A DNA stretch of 64,000 nucleotides from Streptomyces hokutonensis. Its GTDB lineage: Bacteria > Actinomycetota > Actinomycetes > Streptomycetales > Streptomycetaceae. The position numbers were made by a program, and so were the translations under genes. The DNA lies in assembly GCF_000376565.1 (NCBI RefSeq), contig NZ_BARG01000021.1:1-64000 (forward strand). Direction: 5' to 3'. The notes under the pieces are model-generated. The model saw nothing but the letters and a program-made list of their open reading frames with translations. It made no database searches and was not told the origin of the DNA. This document shows, piece by piece, positions 9,676-18,560 of the stretch. The first letter of the stretch is position 1. Every line of letters starts with the position of its first letter.

Positions 9676-10677
9676 TCAGAGCCAGGCCAGGGCCGCGGCC
9701 CGCTCCAGTACGTTCCGTACGGCGTCCTCGTCGCCCGTCGCCCCGCGCGGCACCGCGTCGGGGGTGTACCGCCCGCCCACCAGCAGGCAGAAGTCGACGG
9801 GATCCAGGACGAGTTCGGCCCGCACGGGCTCGTCCTCGGAGCCCAGCACCCACTCGCCCCCGCCGGTGATCGCGAAGAGCACCGGCGGCGCGGTGGGACC
9901 GAGCGCCAGGCCGAGGATGCGGACGGCCAGCCGGACCAGTTGCCCGAGGTGTTCCTCGGGCGGCGGCGGTACGCGCAGGCCGAGGGCGCGGCCCAGGTCG
10001 TCGGTGTGGATCCACGTCTCGAAGGCCCGCACCACGAAGTGGTCGGACACGGGCAGCCTGATCCCCATCAACAGCGTGGCGCAGGACGCGAGTTCGGAGT
10101 CGCGTGCCTCCGGTGTCGCGAGGAGGTCCGTCGCCTGCGCGGACCAGTCGGCGACCGTCGCCCCGGGGTCACGGCCGTGTTCATGGGCGATGACGTCCGT
10201 CGTACGGCGGTCCCAGGCGTCCTCCCAGGCCGCGCCCTCCTCGATCCGGGAGGCGGGGACGCGCGCGCCGATGCCCAGGCGTACCGCCAAGTGCTCGTCG
10301 GCGGCGAGGAGATGGGCGAGTGTCGCGTGGGCGTCCCAGTCGTGGACCACCGGAGTGCCCCACTTGCCCTCCAACTCGGGGAGCAGGGCGCGGAGTCCGG
10401 AGACGGCCGCGGCGTAAGGGGCCGCGTGCGGGGCGACTTGGGGTGCGGCGGGGCGGGTGCGCAGGGCACGGGTGAGGACGGGCACGGCGGGTTCGGCCTG
10501 GGTGCCATTCGCCGGCGGGCCGTCCAACAGACGTACCGTCTCCCGCAGTCGGGCGGCCTCGGCGGAGCAGCTCTCGCACTCGGCCAGGTGCGGCTGGACG
10601 CTTCTGCGCTCGGCGGGCGGGAGCGCGCCGAAGGCCCAGGCGGCCAGCAGGTCCCGTACACCGTCGTGGTCGGTCAT
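9676..10677 (-). CDS. Zinc-finger anti-sigma protein fused to a maleylpyruvate-isomerase/DinB-like domain
   Basis: The 333-residue protein starts with a short anti-sigma zinc finger (zf-HC2, residues 1-45) with H30, C34 and C37 in HLAECESCS. There is no transmembrane segment. From about residue 85 to the end it resembles the mycothiol-dependent maleylpyruvate isomerase family: VHDWDAHATLAHLLAADEHLAVRLG near 120, and a second part with FVVRAFETWIHTDDLGRALG that carries the usual metal-site histidine. It lies 25 bp downstream of an ECF sigma factor gene, so it probably holds that sigma factor inactive. The fused domain could sense thiol or metal state; this is inference. Confidence 0.8.
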   Translation of the reverse strand: MTDHDGVRDLLAAWAFGALPPAERRSVQPHLAECESCSAEAARLRETVRLLDGPPANGTQAEPAVPVLTRALRTRPAAPQVAPHAAPYAAAVSGLRALLPELEGKWGTPVVHDWDAHATLAHLLAADEHLAVRLGIGARVPASRIEEGAAWEDAWDRRTTDVIAHEHGRDPGATVADWSAQATDLLATPEARDSELASCATLLMGIRLPVSDHFVVRAFETWIHTDDLGRALGLRVPPPPEEHLGQLVRLAVRILGLALGPTAPPVLFAITGGGEWVLGSEDEPVRAELVLDPVDFCLLVGGRYTPDAVPRGATGDEDAVRNVLERAAALAWL

Positions 10678-10702
10678 CGGACGTCCCCCTTCCTTGTCGT
10701 CA

Positions 10703-11320
10703 TCATGCGCTTCTTTCCAGCGCCGGGTCCGGAGGGTCCGCCAAAGACTCGGCCAAGGTGCGTAACGCCGTGCGCAGGCGGGTCTTGGCGGTGCCCTCGG
10801 GGATGCCGAGTTCGGCGGCGGCCTGGCGGTAGGTGCGGCCCGCGAAGTAGGCGAGGTGCACCACTTCCCGCTGGGGTTGCGGGAGTTCGGCGAGCGCGGT
10901 GTGCAGGAGCAGGGCGCGCTCGCGGTCCACGACCGTCTCGTCCGGGCCCGGCCCGGCGTCCGGGATCGCGTGCAGCGCCGAGTCGTCGGCGTGCCGGTGC
11001 TTGCGGTGTCTGGCCTCGCCGCGCACCCAGTCCACGGCCCGCCGGTGGGCCAGCAGCGACAGCCAGGTGCGCAGCGAGCCGCGGCGCGCGTCGAAGGCGT
11101 AGGGCCTGCTCCAGAGTTGGGCGAAGACCTCCTGCGCCACGTCCTCTGCGGCGAGCGGGCTGCGGGTGACCCGTGCGGCGACCCCGCGCACCAGGCCGCC
11201 GTAGATCCGGTACGCCTCGGTCAGCGCGGACTCGTCGCCGTACACGAGCCGTCGGTGCAGCTCCGTGTCGGCGGCGGATGGTACGGACGTGCTGCTGCCC
11301 GTCGGCTGCACCGGCACCAC
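10703..11320 (-). CDS. ECF RNA polymerase sigma factor
   Basis: The 205-residue protein has sigma region 2 at about residues 30-100 (AEDVAQEVFAQLWSRP, typical of -10 recognition) and region 4 at about 135-190 (LPQPQREVVHLAYFAGRTYRQAAAELGIPEGTAKTRLRTAL, a helix-turn-helix for the -35). There is no region 1.1 or 3. It is upstream of, and probably in one transcript with, the zinc-finger protein. The group resembles SigK/ECF19-like factors, but the target promoters are unknown. The start is a GTG at 11320; a few codons of uncertainty remain. Confidence 0.88.
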   Translation of the reverse strand: MVPVQPTGSSTSVPSAADTELHRRLVYGDESALTEAYRIYGGLVRGVAARVTRSPLAAEDVAQEVFAQLWSRPYAFDARRGSLRTWLSLLAHRRAVDWVRGEARHRKHRHADDSALHAIPDAGPGPDETVVDRERALLLHTALAELPQPQREVVHLAYFAGRTYRQAAAELGIPEGTAKTRLRTALRTLAESLADPPDPALERSA

Positions 11321-11341
11321 CCCCTGGTGCCCTTCCTAGCG

Positions 11342-12391
11342 TCAGCCGGACAGGACGTCCAGCAGGCGGTCGACGTCCTCGGGGGTGTTGTAGAGGTGGA
11401 AGGCGGCGCGCAGGTTCCCCGCCCGGTTGGAGACTTCGACTCCGGCCGCGCTCAACTCGCCCTGGCGGTGGCCCAGTCCGGGGACGGAGACGATCGGTGC
11501 GCCGGGGGACGGGACCGGCTCGTGACCGAGGCCGGCCAGGCCCGCGCGGAAGCGGTCGGCGAGGGTGAGGTCGTGGGTGCGTACGGCGGCCACGCCCAAC
11601 TCCTCCAGCAGGGCGAGGGAGTGGCGGGCGCCGGCGTAGGAGAAGAGGGCCGGGCTCTCGTCGAACCGGCGGGCGGAGTGGGCGAGTTCGGCGACCGGGC
11701 CGTAGCAGCTGTCCCACGGGGCCTCCCCCGCGACCCATCCCGCGAAGACCGGGTTGAGGTCGCCGAGGTCCTCCGGGGTGACCAGGAAGGCGACTCCGCG
11801 CGGGCAGAAGAGCCACTTGAAGCCGACGGCGGCGACGTAGTCGTAGGCGTCGGCGTCGAGGTCCAGCCAGCCGGCGGCCTGCGAGGCGTCGACGTACGTG
11901 CGCGCCCCGTGTTCGCGTGCCGCCGCCCGGAGTCCGGGCAGGTCGGCGATCCGGCCGTCGGCGGACTGGGCGGCGCTGACCGCGACGAGCGCGGTGCCGG
12001 GGCGTACCGACTCGGCGATGCGCTCCAGCGGGACGGCGCGCACCTTGAGGTCGGCGCGCATGTGGAAGGGGTTCACCACCGAGCTGAAGTCGGCCTCGGC
12101 GGTGAGGACTTCGGCGCCGGACGGGAGCGAGGAGGCGATCAGTCCGCTGTACACCGCCACCGAGGCGCCGGCCGCCACCCGGCCGACCGGCACCCGCGCC
12201 AGGCGGGCGAAGGCGGCGCGGGAGGCCTCGACGTCGTCGAACATGTCGGTCGGTGTGCCGACCGAGGCCGCCTCGACGGCGGTGTGCATGGCGGTGACGG
12301 TGCGCCTCGGGAGGAGGCCGGTGCTCGCCGTGTTGAGGTAGGTGTTCTTCGGGGCGAACTCGGCGCGGACGAGGCTCTCGAAGGTCTCCAT
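11342..12391 (-). CDS. Class V aminotransferase (cysteine-desulfurase-like)
   Basis: The 349-residue protein has the fold of class V PLP enzymes: NTYLNTASTGLLPRR at the N-terminus, AVSAAQSADGRIADL, the cofactor aspartate in YVDASQAAGWLDLD, and the PLP lysine in AAVGFKWLFCPRG. It resembles isopenicillin N epimerase and cysteine-desulfurase-like proteins. I see no conserved cysteine loop of true sulfur-mobilising enzymes, so a desulfurase role is doubtful. The ATG at 12391 (METFESL) is preferred over an upstream frame extension. Confidence 0.75.
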   Translation of the reverse strand: METFESLVRAEFAPKNTYLNTASTGLLPRRTVTAMHTAVEAASVGTPTDMFDDVEASRAAFARLARVPVGRVAAGASVAVYSGLIASSLPSGAEVLTAEADFSSVVNPFHMRADLKVRAVPLERIAESVRPGTALVAVSAAQSADGRIADLPGLRAAAREHGARTYVDASQAAGWLDLDADAYDYVAAVGFKWLFCPRGVAFLVTPEDLGDLNPVFAGWVAGEAPWDSCYGPVAELAHSARRFDESPALFSYAGARHSLALLEELGVAAVRTHDLTLADRFRAGLAGLGHEPVPSPGAPIVSVPGLGHRQGELSAAGVEVSNRAGNLRAAFHLYNTPEDVDRLLDVLSG

Positions 12392-12450
12392 GGCTCCACT
12401 CTGCGGTGCCGTGCGCCCCTCGTCCATTGCGCGTTTTTGCGTGAATCCTC

Positions 12451-12463
12451 TAAGCGATGCTTA
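12451..12463. promoter_or_regulatory. Palindrome upstream of the class V aminotransferase gene
   Basis: TAAGCGATGCTTA has perfect 5-base arms around a 3-base centre and sits about 60 bp ahead of the aminotransferase start on the minus strand. Read on that strand it is ATAAGC-ATC-GCTTA-like, similar to sites of LysR-type or other dimeric regulators. It could be an operator; no matching regulator is adjacent. Confidence 0.35.
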
Positions 12464-12487
12464 TGCGTCGCCCCTGACCTGCGGCTT

Positions 12488-13201
12488 TCAGGCCTGGGGC
12501 ACCGCGCACCCGTCGGGGCCGCAGGCCTCGGCGTCACCGTTGTCGATCAGCTTGAGCGGTGCGTGCTCGCCCCACGCCTGGGTCAGCGCCTGGGCGAAGA
12601 CCTCGGCGGGCTGGGCGCCCGAGACGCCGTACTTGCGGTCGAGGACGAAGAAGGGGACGCCGTTCGCGCCCAGTTCGGCGGCCTCGCGCTCGTCGGCGCG
12701 GACGTCGTCGGCGTAGGCGGCCGGGTCGGCCAGCACCTTGCGGGCGGCGTCCGCGTCGAGGCCGGCGCCGGCGGCGAGTTCGACGAGACGCTCGTCGTCG
12801 CCGAAGACGGACCGCTCCTCGGCGAAGTTCGCCTTGTACAGCGCCTGGATCAGCTCGTCCTGGCGGCCCTGCTCCTTGGCGAAGTGGAGGAGGCGGTGCA
12901 TGTCGAAGGTGTTGCCGTGGTCGCGGTCGCGGGTGCGGTAGTCGAGGCCCTCGGCGGCGGCCTGCGCGCCGAGGTTGTCCTCGCCCGCCTGTGCCTGCGC
13001 CTCGCTCATGCCGTACTTCTTGGTGAGCATCTTCAGCACGGGCTGGATGTCGCCCTTGGCGCGGCCCGGGTCGAGCTCGAAGGACCGGTGGACGACCTCG
13101 ACGCCGTCGCGGTGCGGGAAGGCGTCGAGAGCCTTCTCGAAGCGGGCCTTTCCGACATAGCACCAGGGGCACGCTATGTCGGACCAGATTTCGACGCGCA
13201 T
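12488..13201 (-). CDS. DsbA family (FrnE-like) thiol oxidoreductase
   Basis: The 237-residue cytoplasmic protein has a thioredoxin fold with active site C11-P-W-C14 near the N-terminus, a helical insertion (about 60-150) and VPFFVLDRKYGVSGAQP (cis-proline loop) near residue 185. This is the FrnE / DsbA-like group of the 2-hydroxychromene-2-carboxylate isomerase superfamily, found in polyketide producers and in oxidative stress tolerance. A second cysteine pair occurs at the C-terminus (ACGPDGC). It lacks a signal peptide, so it probably acts on thiols in the cytoplasm. Confidence 0.85.
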   Translation of the reverse strand: MRVEIWSDIACPWCYVGKARFEKALDAFPHRDGVEVVHRSFELDPGRAKGDIQPVLKMLTKKYGMSEAQAQAGEDNLGAQAAAEGLDYRTRDRDHGNTFDMHRLLHFAKEQGRQDELIQALYKANFAEERSVFGDDERLVELAAGAGLDADAARKVLADPAAYADDVRADEREAAELGANGVPFFVLDRKYGVSGAQPAEVFAQALTQAWGEHAPLKLIDNGDAEACGPDGCAVPQA

Positions 13202-13280
13202 CTTCTTCGGCTCTTTCCAGGACGTGTGCGGTTGACGGAGAGTCCCTCCGTTTCCCCCGTGAACGTTCCTCCGGCCCGCT

Positions 13281-13772
13281 TCATTCCCCGGCGAGGGTCA
13301 GCCGCATCCCCAGGTGGTGACCGCCGTCGGACGGATCGGCGACCCAGCCCTGACGGACGTAGAAGGCCTGCGCCCGTTCGTTGTCGACATGCACGTCGAG
13401 TACGGCGGTCTTCCGGGCGTCGGCCCGCCACTGCTCGACGCAGGCCGTGTGCAGGGCCGTGCCGAGGCCGGAGCGCCAGCGGTCGGGGTCGACGTGGAAC
13501 TGGAACAGCTTGACCGTTTCCGCCGGGCCGTCCTCCGGGGTACGGAAGGAGGCGACGGCGACGATACGGCCCTCCTCGACCGCGCACAGCACATGGCCGT
13601 CCGGCCGCTCGATGGAGCCCAGCCAGGCGGCGCGCCAGTCGAAGTCGGACGGCGGGAGGCCGTCGGGGTAGTAGGTCGACCGGGCGCGGAAGTGCAGGTC
13701 GGCGACGGCCCCGGCCTCGGCGGGCAGGGCCGTGCGGATCATCAGGGTGTCGGTGGCGCGATCACTCGTCAT
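13281..13772 (-). CDS. GNAT family N-acetyltransferase
   Basis: The 163-residue protein has a GNAT fold: VLCAVEEGRIVAVASF in the central strands, the acetyl-CoA loop DPDRWRSGLGTALHTACVEQW, and DVHVDNERAQAFYVRQGW near the end. Its substrate is unknown. The start at 13772 overlaps the stop of the GlxA-type regulator (ATGA), so the two are co-translated and the regulator may control it. Confidence 0.85.
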   Translation of the reverse strand: MTSDRATDTLMIRTALPAEAGAVADLHFRARSTYYPDGLPPSDFDWRAAWLGSIERPDGHVLCAVEEGRIVAVASFRTPEDGPAETVKLFQFHVDPDRWRSGLGTALHTACVEQWRADARKTAVLDVHVDNERAQAFYVRQGWVADPSDGGHHLGMRLTLAGE

Positions 13773-14776
13773 GCGACCGATGACGTGAGGTCCGCCGCTC
13801 CGGTTCCCAGGCGGGTGAACTGGGCCCGGTAGGCGCTCGGGGTCAGCCCGGTGCGTCGGACCAGGTGACCGCGCAGGGAGTCCGCCGTGCCCAGGCCGCA
13901 GGCGCGGGCCACCTGGTCCATGGGGAGGGTGGTGGTCTCCAGGAGTTCCTTGGCGCGTTCGACGCGCTGGTGGAGCAGCCATTGGAGGGGGCTCACCCCG
14001 CTCTCGGCGTGGAAGCGGCGGGTGAGGGTGCGGACGCTGACGCCCGCGTGCCGGGCCAGGTCGGTGAGGGTGAGCGGCTTGTCGAGGTTGCGCATGGCCC
14101 AGCCCCGGGTGTCGGCGCAGGCGGTGCCGCGTTCGGGCGGCAGCGGGGTCTGGGTGAACTGCGTCTGCCCGCCCGGTCGTACGGGTGCGACGAGGGCGAG
14201 GCGGGCGACCTCGTTGGCGACGGCGGCGCCGTAGTCGGTGCGGATGATGTGCAGACAGAGGTCGATGCCGGCGGCGTAACCGGAGGCGGTCAGGACCTGG
14301 CCGTCCTGGATGTACAGGACGTCGCCCCTGAGGTCGAGGGCCGGGTAGCGCTCGCGCAGCTCGTCCGCCATGCCCCAGTACGTGGTGGCGCTGCGGCCGT
14401 CGAGCAGCCCGGCCTCGGCGAGCAGGAAGGCGCCGCTGCAGATGGAGGCGACGCGTTTGCCCGCGGCGGCGGCCTCGCGGACGGCGGCGACCGCGGCCGG
14501 ATCGGGTTCGTAGCGCTCACCGGTGCCCGCGAGCACCACGGTGTCGGCGGTGCGCAGGACGTCGAGGCCCCGGCCCACCTGGAGGTCCAGGCCGCCGGTC
14601 GTCACCACCGGGCCGCCGTCGGAGCTGCAGATCGTCACCTCGTAGCCGGGGGTGCCGTCGATCTCGACCTTGGCGAAGAGCAGCTCCGGGATGGCCAGGT
14701 TGAACATGGAGACGGGGGACGGCGCGACGATCGCGACACGGTGCGGGGGCCGTTTCCTCGGCGTGTTCCTCGGCAT
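13769..14776 (-). CDS. GlxA/AraC-type transcriptional regulator with DJ-1/PfpI domain
   Basis: The 335-residue regulator has an N-terminal DJ-1/PfpI-like domain (about 12-190) with the nucleophile-elbow cysteine in SICSGAFLLAEAGLLDG (C113). A C-terminal AraC double helix-turn-helix follows (about 225-325; RTLTRRFHAESGVSPLQWLLHQRVERAKELLE, then VARACGLGTADSLRGHLVRRTGLTPSAYR). Such proteins are usually activators with ligand or redox sensing in the first domain. It is divergent from a DHA2 efflux pump 70 bp away, and it is coupled to an acetyltransferase. Control of the pump is a reasonable guess. Confidence 0.9.
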   Translation of the reverse strand: MPRNTPRKRPPHRVAIVAPSPVSMFNLAIPELLFAKVEIDGTPGYEVTICSSDGGPVVTTGGLDLQVGRGLDVLRTADTVVLAGTGERYEPDPAAVAAVREAAAAGKRVASICSGAFLLAEAGLLDGRSATTYWGMADELRERYPALDLRGDVLYIQDGQVLTASGYAAGIDLCLHIIRTDYGAAVANEVARLALVAPVRPGGQTQFTQTPLPPERGTACADTRGWAMRNLDKPLTLTDLARHAGVSVRTLTRRFHAESGVSPLQWLLHQRVERAKELLETTTLPMDQVARACGLGTADSLRGHLVRRTGLTPSAYRAQFTRLGTGAADLTSSVA

Positions 14777-14846
14777 GGCCAGAACCTCCGGCTGTATGGC
14801 GTTCCGGCCACTACTCTATGCCGTCGCGGTTCCGCAGCATGGGTAC

Positions 14847-16217
14847 ATGCCAACGCCGACCACCCAACTCACGCCCCGCACCGCCGGTTTGACCCCGTCC
14901 TCCCCCGCTCTCACCCTCACCGCCGCCCTCCTCGGCTTCGCGCTGATCACCCTCGACGCGTCCGTGGTGAACGTGGCGCTGCCGTCGATCGGACAGGCGC
15001 TCGGCGGCGGGATGGCGGGCCTGCAGTGGGTGGTGGATGCCTACACCCTCTCCTTCGCCGCCCTGATGCTGTCCACCGGCGCCTTCGCGGACCGGGCCGG
15101 GGCGAGCCGGGCGTACGCGATCGGCATCACGGTGTTCACCCTCGCCTCGGCGGCCTGCGGCCTGGCCCCGAACCTGCCCACGCTGATCGCCGCGCGCGTG
15201 GCGCAGGGTGTGGCGGCGGCCGTCGTCCTGCCGGCCTCGCTGTCCCTCGTCCGACAGGCCTACCCCGACCCCGCCAAGAGGGCGCGGGCGGTGGCCACTT
15301 GGGCGGCCGGGGGTGCGATCGCGATGGCCCTCGGCCCGGTGGCCGGGGGCGCGCTGACCACGGTCTGGGACTGGCGCGGCGTCTTCTTCATCAACCTGCC
15401 CCTGGGCGCGGTGGCACTGGCGCTGCTGGTCCGCTCACCGCGCTCGGAACGCCGCCCCGCGCCGCTCGACCTGCCGGGCCAGGTGCTGGCGGTGGTGGCA
15501 CTCACCGCCGTGACCTTCGCGGTGATCGAGGGCGGCACGACGGGAGTTGTGGCCTCGCTGGTCGCCCTCGTCGCGGGCGCGGCCTTCGTCCGGGTCGAAC
15601 TCCGCCAGGCACATCCCGTGGTGCCGCTCGGTCTGTTCCGCAGCCGTACGGTGTCCGTGGCGGTCGCGGCGGGTGCGGTGTGCAGCATCGCCTTCTACGG
15701 CGTGGTCTTCCTCTTCTCCCTCTTCTTCCAGCAGGTGCAGGGCCGTTCGGCGCTGTACGCCGGGCTGATGTTCCTCCCGATGGCCGCTCTGATCGCGGTC
15801 ACGAACGTCCTGTCGGGCAAACTGGCGGGCCGCTACGGAGCCCGACTCCCCATGCTGATCGGCCAGTTGCTGGCCACGGCGGGCACACTCGGCCTGCTCT
15901 GGGTCGACGAGCACACGCCCCCGCTCCTGGTGGCCGTGCTGCTCGTACCGATGGCCGTCGGCTGCGCCCTGACGGTCCCGCCACTGACCATCGTGATGAT
16001 GGACGCGGTACCGGCCGAGCGGGCGGGGCTGGCGGCCGGTGTCCTCAACTCGGCGCGCCAGGTGGCCGGTGGGCTGGGCATCGCCGTCTTCGGGGCGCTG
16101 GTCTCCGGCGGTTTCACGACGGGCCTGCGGGAGAGCCTCGCGATCAGCGCGGCCCTCTTCGCGGTGACGGCCTCGCTCAGCTTCCGTCTCTCAGGTCGTC
16201 CGGCCAACTCGCCCTGA
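14847..16217 (+). CDS. MFS drug efflux pump, DHA2 (EmrB/QacA) family
   Basis: The 456-residue membrane protein has about 14 predicted transmembrane helices. Motif D1-like LDASVVNVALPSIGQALGGG lies in helix 1 and motif A-like GAFADRAGASRAYAIG between helices 2 and 3. Motif C-like LGPVAGGALTTVWDWRGVFFINLPLG is the EmrB/QacA hallmark. It probably exports drugs or metabolites with proton antiport. The ATG at 14847 is chosen because earlier codons would overlap the divergent regulator. Its end overlaps the convergent DUF1349 gene by 41 bp. Confidence 0.9.
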   Translation: MPTPTTQLTPRTAGLTPSSPALTLTAALLGFALITLDASVVNVALPSIGQALGGGMAGLQWVVDAYTLSFAALMLSTGAFADRAGASRAYAIGITVFTLASAACGLAPNLPTLIAARVAQGVAAAVVLPASLSLVRQAYPDPAKRARAVATWAAGGAIAMALGPVAGGALTTVWDWRGVFFINLPLGAVALALLVRSPRSERRPAPLDLPGQVLAVVALTAVTFAVIEGGTTGVVASLVALVAGAAFVRVELRQAHPVVPLGLFRSRTVSVAVAAGAVCSIAFYGVVFLFSLFFQQVQGRSALYAGLMFLPMAALIAVTNVLSGKLAGRYGARLPMLIGQLLATAGTLGLLWVDEHTPPLLVAVLLVPMAVGCALTVPPLTIVMMDAVPAERAGLAAGVLNSARQVAGGLGIAVFGALVSGGFTTGLRESLAISAALFAVTASLSFRLSGRPANSP

Positions 16218-16785
16218 ACTCAAGGTGGTCGTACGTCACGACACACCCCTCCCCCATCGGCGACTGCGTCATGAAGCCGACCAGAGCGGCGTCCGTCTCC
16301 TTCTCGTCACCGAGCGTGAAGAGCCGCACGAAGACCCACCGCTCGCCGTCCCGAGAGGCATGAAACGCGAAGGCCCGCCCGGTGCGACTGACCCGCAGCC
16401 ACACCGAACTCCCGTCCACGGTGAAGGAGTTGGCGTCGTCCGAGTGCCCCCGCGTGACCACCGTGCAGACGGTGGGCACGTCCGGCGAGTACTCCAGACA
16501 CAACTTCGCCCAGGCCCGCTCCCCCACATGGACGTAGAGCACCCCGGCATCGAACGACCCCGCGAACCCCACGGTCACCCGAGCGATCAGCTGAAAGTCC
16601 CCATGCGGCGCCCCGAGCAACCGGGGCGCGTCCGAGGCGGGGTCCAGCCCCTCCCCGGTAGGCGTCACAAACCGATCCTGCCGGGGCCCTGCCCACCCGG
16701 TGAGCACACCGTCCTCGTAGGACCAATGCCCGTCGGGACCATAAGTGCGGAGGGGGAAGGGCAGTTCGGGAAGTTCCAAGTCCAT
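16177..16785 (-). CDS. DUF1349 domain protein
   Basis: The 202-residue protein has the concanavalin-like DUF1349 fold: WSYEDGVLTGWAGPRQDRF, VGFAGSFDAGVLYVHVGERAWAKLCLEYS, then VVTRGHSDDANSF and WLRVSRTGRAFAFHASRDGERWVFVR. The family is beta-rich and carbohydrate-active-like; its biochemical role is unknown. No signal peptide is seen. It ends inside the 3' end of the convergent efflux gene. Confidence 0.8.
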   Translation of the reverse strand: MDLELPELPFPLRTYGPDGHWSYEDGVLTGWAGPRQDRFVTPTGEGLDPASDAPRLLGAPHGDFQLIARVTVGFAGSFDAGVLYVHVGERAWAKLCLEYSPDVPTVCTVVTRGHSDDANSFTVDGSSVWLRVSRTGRAFAFHASRDGERWVFVRLFTLGDEKETDAALVGFMTQSPMGEGCVVTYDHLEFRASWPDDLRDGS

Positions 16786-16821
16786 CCACTAACTATCTCA
16801 GGCCCAGGCGAAGGTCTTTCA

Positions 16822-16848
16822 GGGGCGCGGGGAACTGCGCGACCAGCC
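16822..16848. repeat. Streptomyces intergenic repeat, copy 2
   Basis: GGGGCGCGGGGAACTGCGCG and the next seven bases match the copy at 44019 and, inverted, the copy at 2121. It lies in the 105-bp gap between the DUF1349 start and the aldehyde dehydrogenase stop. Confidence 0.7.
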
Positions 16849-16890
16849 ACAACGGACCGTCAGTCCGAAGTCCACCGCACCCCAACGGCG

Positions 16891-18420
16891 CTACCGCTCC
16901 AACCGCCCGTCATAACGCCGAGGCAGCCCAAGGGAGTTCTCGTCCCGCAACTCCAACGGCAGCAACGCTTCAGGGGTGTTCTGATAAGCGACCGGCCGCA
17001 GCCACCGCTCAATAGCCGTACCACCAACAGACGTTGACGTAGAAGTCGTAGCCGGGTACGGCCCCCCGTGATGCTGAGCCGCCGCAACGGCAACGCCTGT
17101 AGGCCACGCGTTCACCAACACCCGCCCGGCGAGCGGCGTGAGTTCGGCGAGGATCTCCGCCCCACGCCCTTCCCCGGCCGCTTCCTCCGCCGACAGATGA
17201 ACAGTCGCCGTAAGATTCCCCGGCAGCCGCGACAGCACGGCATTGGCCTGCGCGTCATCGTCATAGCGGGCCACCACAGTGACCGGCCCGAAGCACTCCT
17301 CGAGCAGCAGGTCGTACGCCCCTTCGGCCGCGAGCCTCTCCGCCGGCACTGTCAGGAACCCCGGGCTCACCGTGTGCTCGCTGCCCGCGCCGGGCGTCAC
17401 CGGCGAGTCCACATCGGGGAGTTGAACCCGCTCGCTGACACCCGCGAGGAAGTTGTCCCGCATCCGGTGGTCGAGCAGCACCCCGGAGTCCGTGTCACTG
17501 ACGGCGTCGGTGAGGGACTTGACCAGCCCGTCCCCGGCGGAACCGGACGGCACCAGCACCAGACCCGGCTTCACACAGAACTGCCCGACGCCCAGGGTCA
17601 TCGACCCGGCGAGCCCCGTACCGATCGCCTCGGCCCGCTCGGCCGCCGCAGCCTCGGTGACCACGACGGGGTTGAGGGAACCCAGCTCGCCGTGGAAGGG
17701 GATCGGCACGGGACGGGACGCCGCCGCGTCGAAGAGGGCACGGCCACCCCGTACCGACCCGGTGAAACCGGCGGCCGAGACCAGTGGGTGCTTGACGAGC
17801 TCCACGCCCGCCTCGAACCCGTGCACCAGACCGAGGACCCCGTCCGGGATGCCCTGCTCGGCGGCGGCCCGGCGCAGCACCTTCGCGACCAGCTCGGACA
17901 GGCCGGGGTGGTCGGGGTGGGCCTTGACGACGACCGGGCAGCCGGCCGCCAGCGCGCTCGCGGTGTCGCCGCCGGGGACGGAGAAGGCGAAGGGGAAGTT
18001 GGAGGCCGAGTAGACGGCGACGACGCCCAGCGGCACCTTGTAGCGGCGCAGGTCGGGGATCGGCGGGGTGGCCGTGTCGTCGGGGTGGTTGATGACGACG
18101 TCGAGGAAGGCGCCCTCGTCGACGATGTCCGCGAAGGCGCGCAACTGGTAGCAGGTGCGGGCGAGTTCGCCGTTCAGCCGGACCGGGCCGAGCGCGGTCT
18201 CCGCGTCGGCGACCTCGACCAACTGGTTCTTGGCCGCTTCGAGCTGGTCGGCGGCGCCGCGCAGGAAGGCCGCGCGGACCGTGCGGTCGGCGAGGGAACC
18301 CCGTGCGGCGTACGCGGCGCGGACGGCGGCGTCCACCTCCTGGGCTGTGGCCTCCACCGCAACCTGTTCCCGCTGCTTCCCGGTTCGGGGGTCGACACTC
18401 CAGACTGGTGCTGCTGCCAC
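16891..18420 (-). CDS. Aldehyde dehydrogenase (NADP+), alpha-ketoglutarate semialdehyde dehydrogenase type
   Basis: The 509-residue enzyme is an ALDH-superfamily member whose sequence resembles 2,5-dioxovalerate (alpha-ketoglutarate semialdehyde) dehydrogenases. The general base is in FHGELGSLNP (E245), and the catalytic cysteine in LGVGQFCVKPG (C282). The motif YSASNFPFAFSVPGGDTASALAAGCPVVVKAHP is typical of this subfamily. It would oxidise the semialdehyde to alpha-ketoglutarate, the last step of oxidative pentose, glucarate and galactarate routes. The GTG at 18420 has a good GGAGGGA six bases upstream. It is divergent from an IclR regulator. Two dehydratases that could feed it lie 35-43 kb away. 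Confidence 0.82.
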   Translation of the reverse strand: MAAAPVWSVDPRTGKQREQVAVEATAQEVDAAVRAAYAARGSLADRTVRAAFLRGAADQLEAAKNQLVEVADAETALGPVRLNGELARTCYQLRAFADIVDEGAFLDVVINHPDDTATPPIPDLRRYKVPLGVVAVYSASNFPFAFSVPGGDTASALAAGCPVVVKAHPDHPGLSELVAKVLRRAAAEQGIPDGVLGLVHGFEAGVELVKHPLVSAAGFTGSVRGGRALFDAAASRPVPIPFHGELGSLNPVVVTEAAAAERAEAIGTGLAGSMTLGVGQFCVKPGLVLVPSGSAGDGLVKSLTDAVSDTDSGVLLDHRMRDNFLAGVSERVQLPDVDSPVTPGAGSEHTVSPGFLTVPAERLAAEGAYDLLLEECFGPVTVVARYDDDAQANAVLSRLPGNLTATVHLSAEEAAGEGRGAEILAELTPLAGRVLVNAWPTGVAVAAAQHHGGPYPATTSTSTSVGGTAIERWLRPVAYQNTPEALLPLELRDENSLGLPRRYDGRLER

Positions 18421-18470
18421 CGCGGGTCCCTCCACATGTAATGCCGCAGTTCTGGGTCATTCACCAGGCT

Positions 18471-18488
18471 CGTTCGATATGCTGAACG
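18471..18488. promoter_or_regulatory. Operator candidate between the dehydrogenase and IclR genes
   Basis: CGTTCGATATGCTGAACG has perfect CGTTC/GAACG arms around an AT-containing centre. It is in the 140-bp divergent promoter region, 72 bp before the IclR start and 51 bp before the dehydrogenase start. GTTC-n-GAAC palindromes are the usual binding form of IclR-family repressors, so it probably serves the adjacent regulator. Confidence 0.55.
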
Positions 18489-18560
18489 CTGTCTCTGATG
18501 ATGAATATGCTCGTGGAGACGATAACTCAAGGTTCTCGTCGAACGAAGGGGTCAAGGGCG

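Noticed and set aside
10856-13513. 885-codon plus-strand frame
   Set aside because: It is antisense to three well-supported minus-strand genes (sigma factor, aminotransferase, DsbA-like) and has no domain.
13865-16363. 832-codon plus-strand frame
   Set aside because: It is antisense to the GlxA regulator and out of frame with the efflux pump, both of which have clear motifs.
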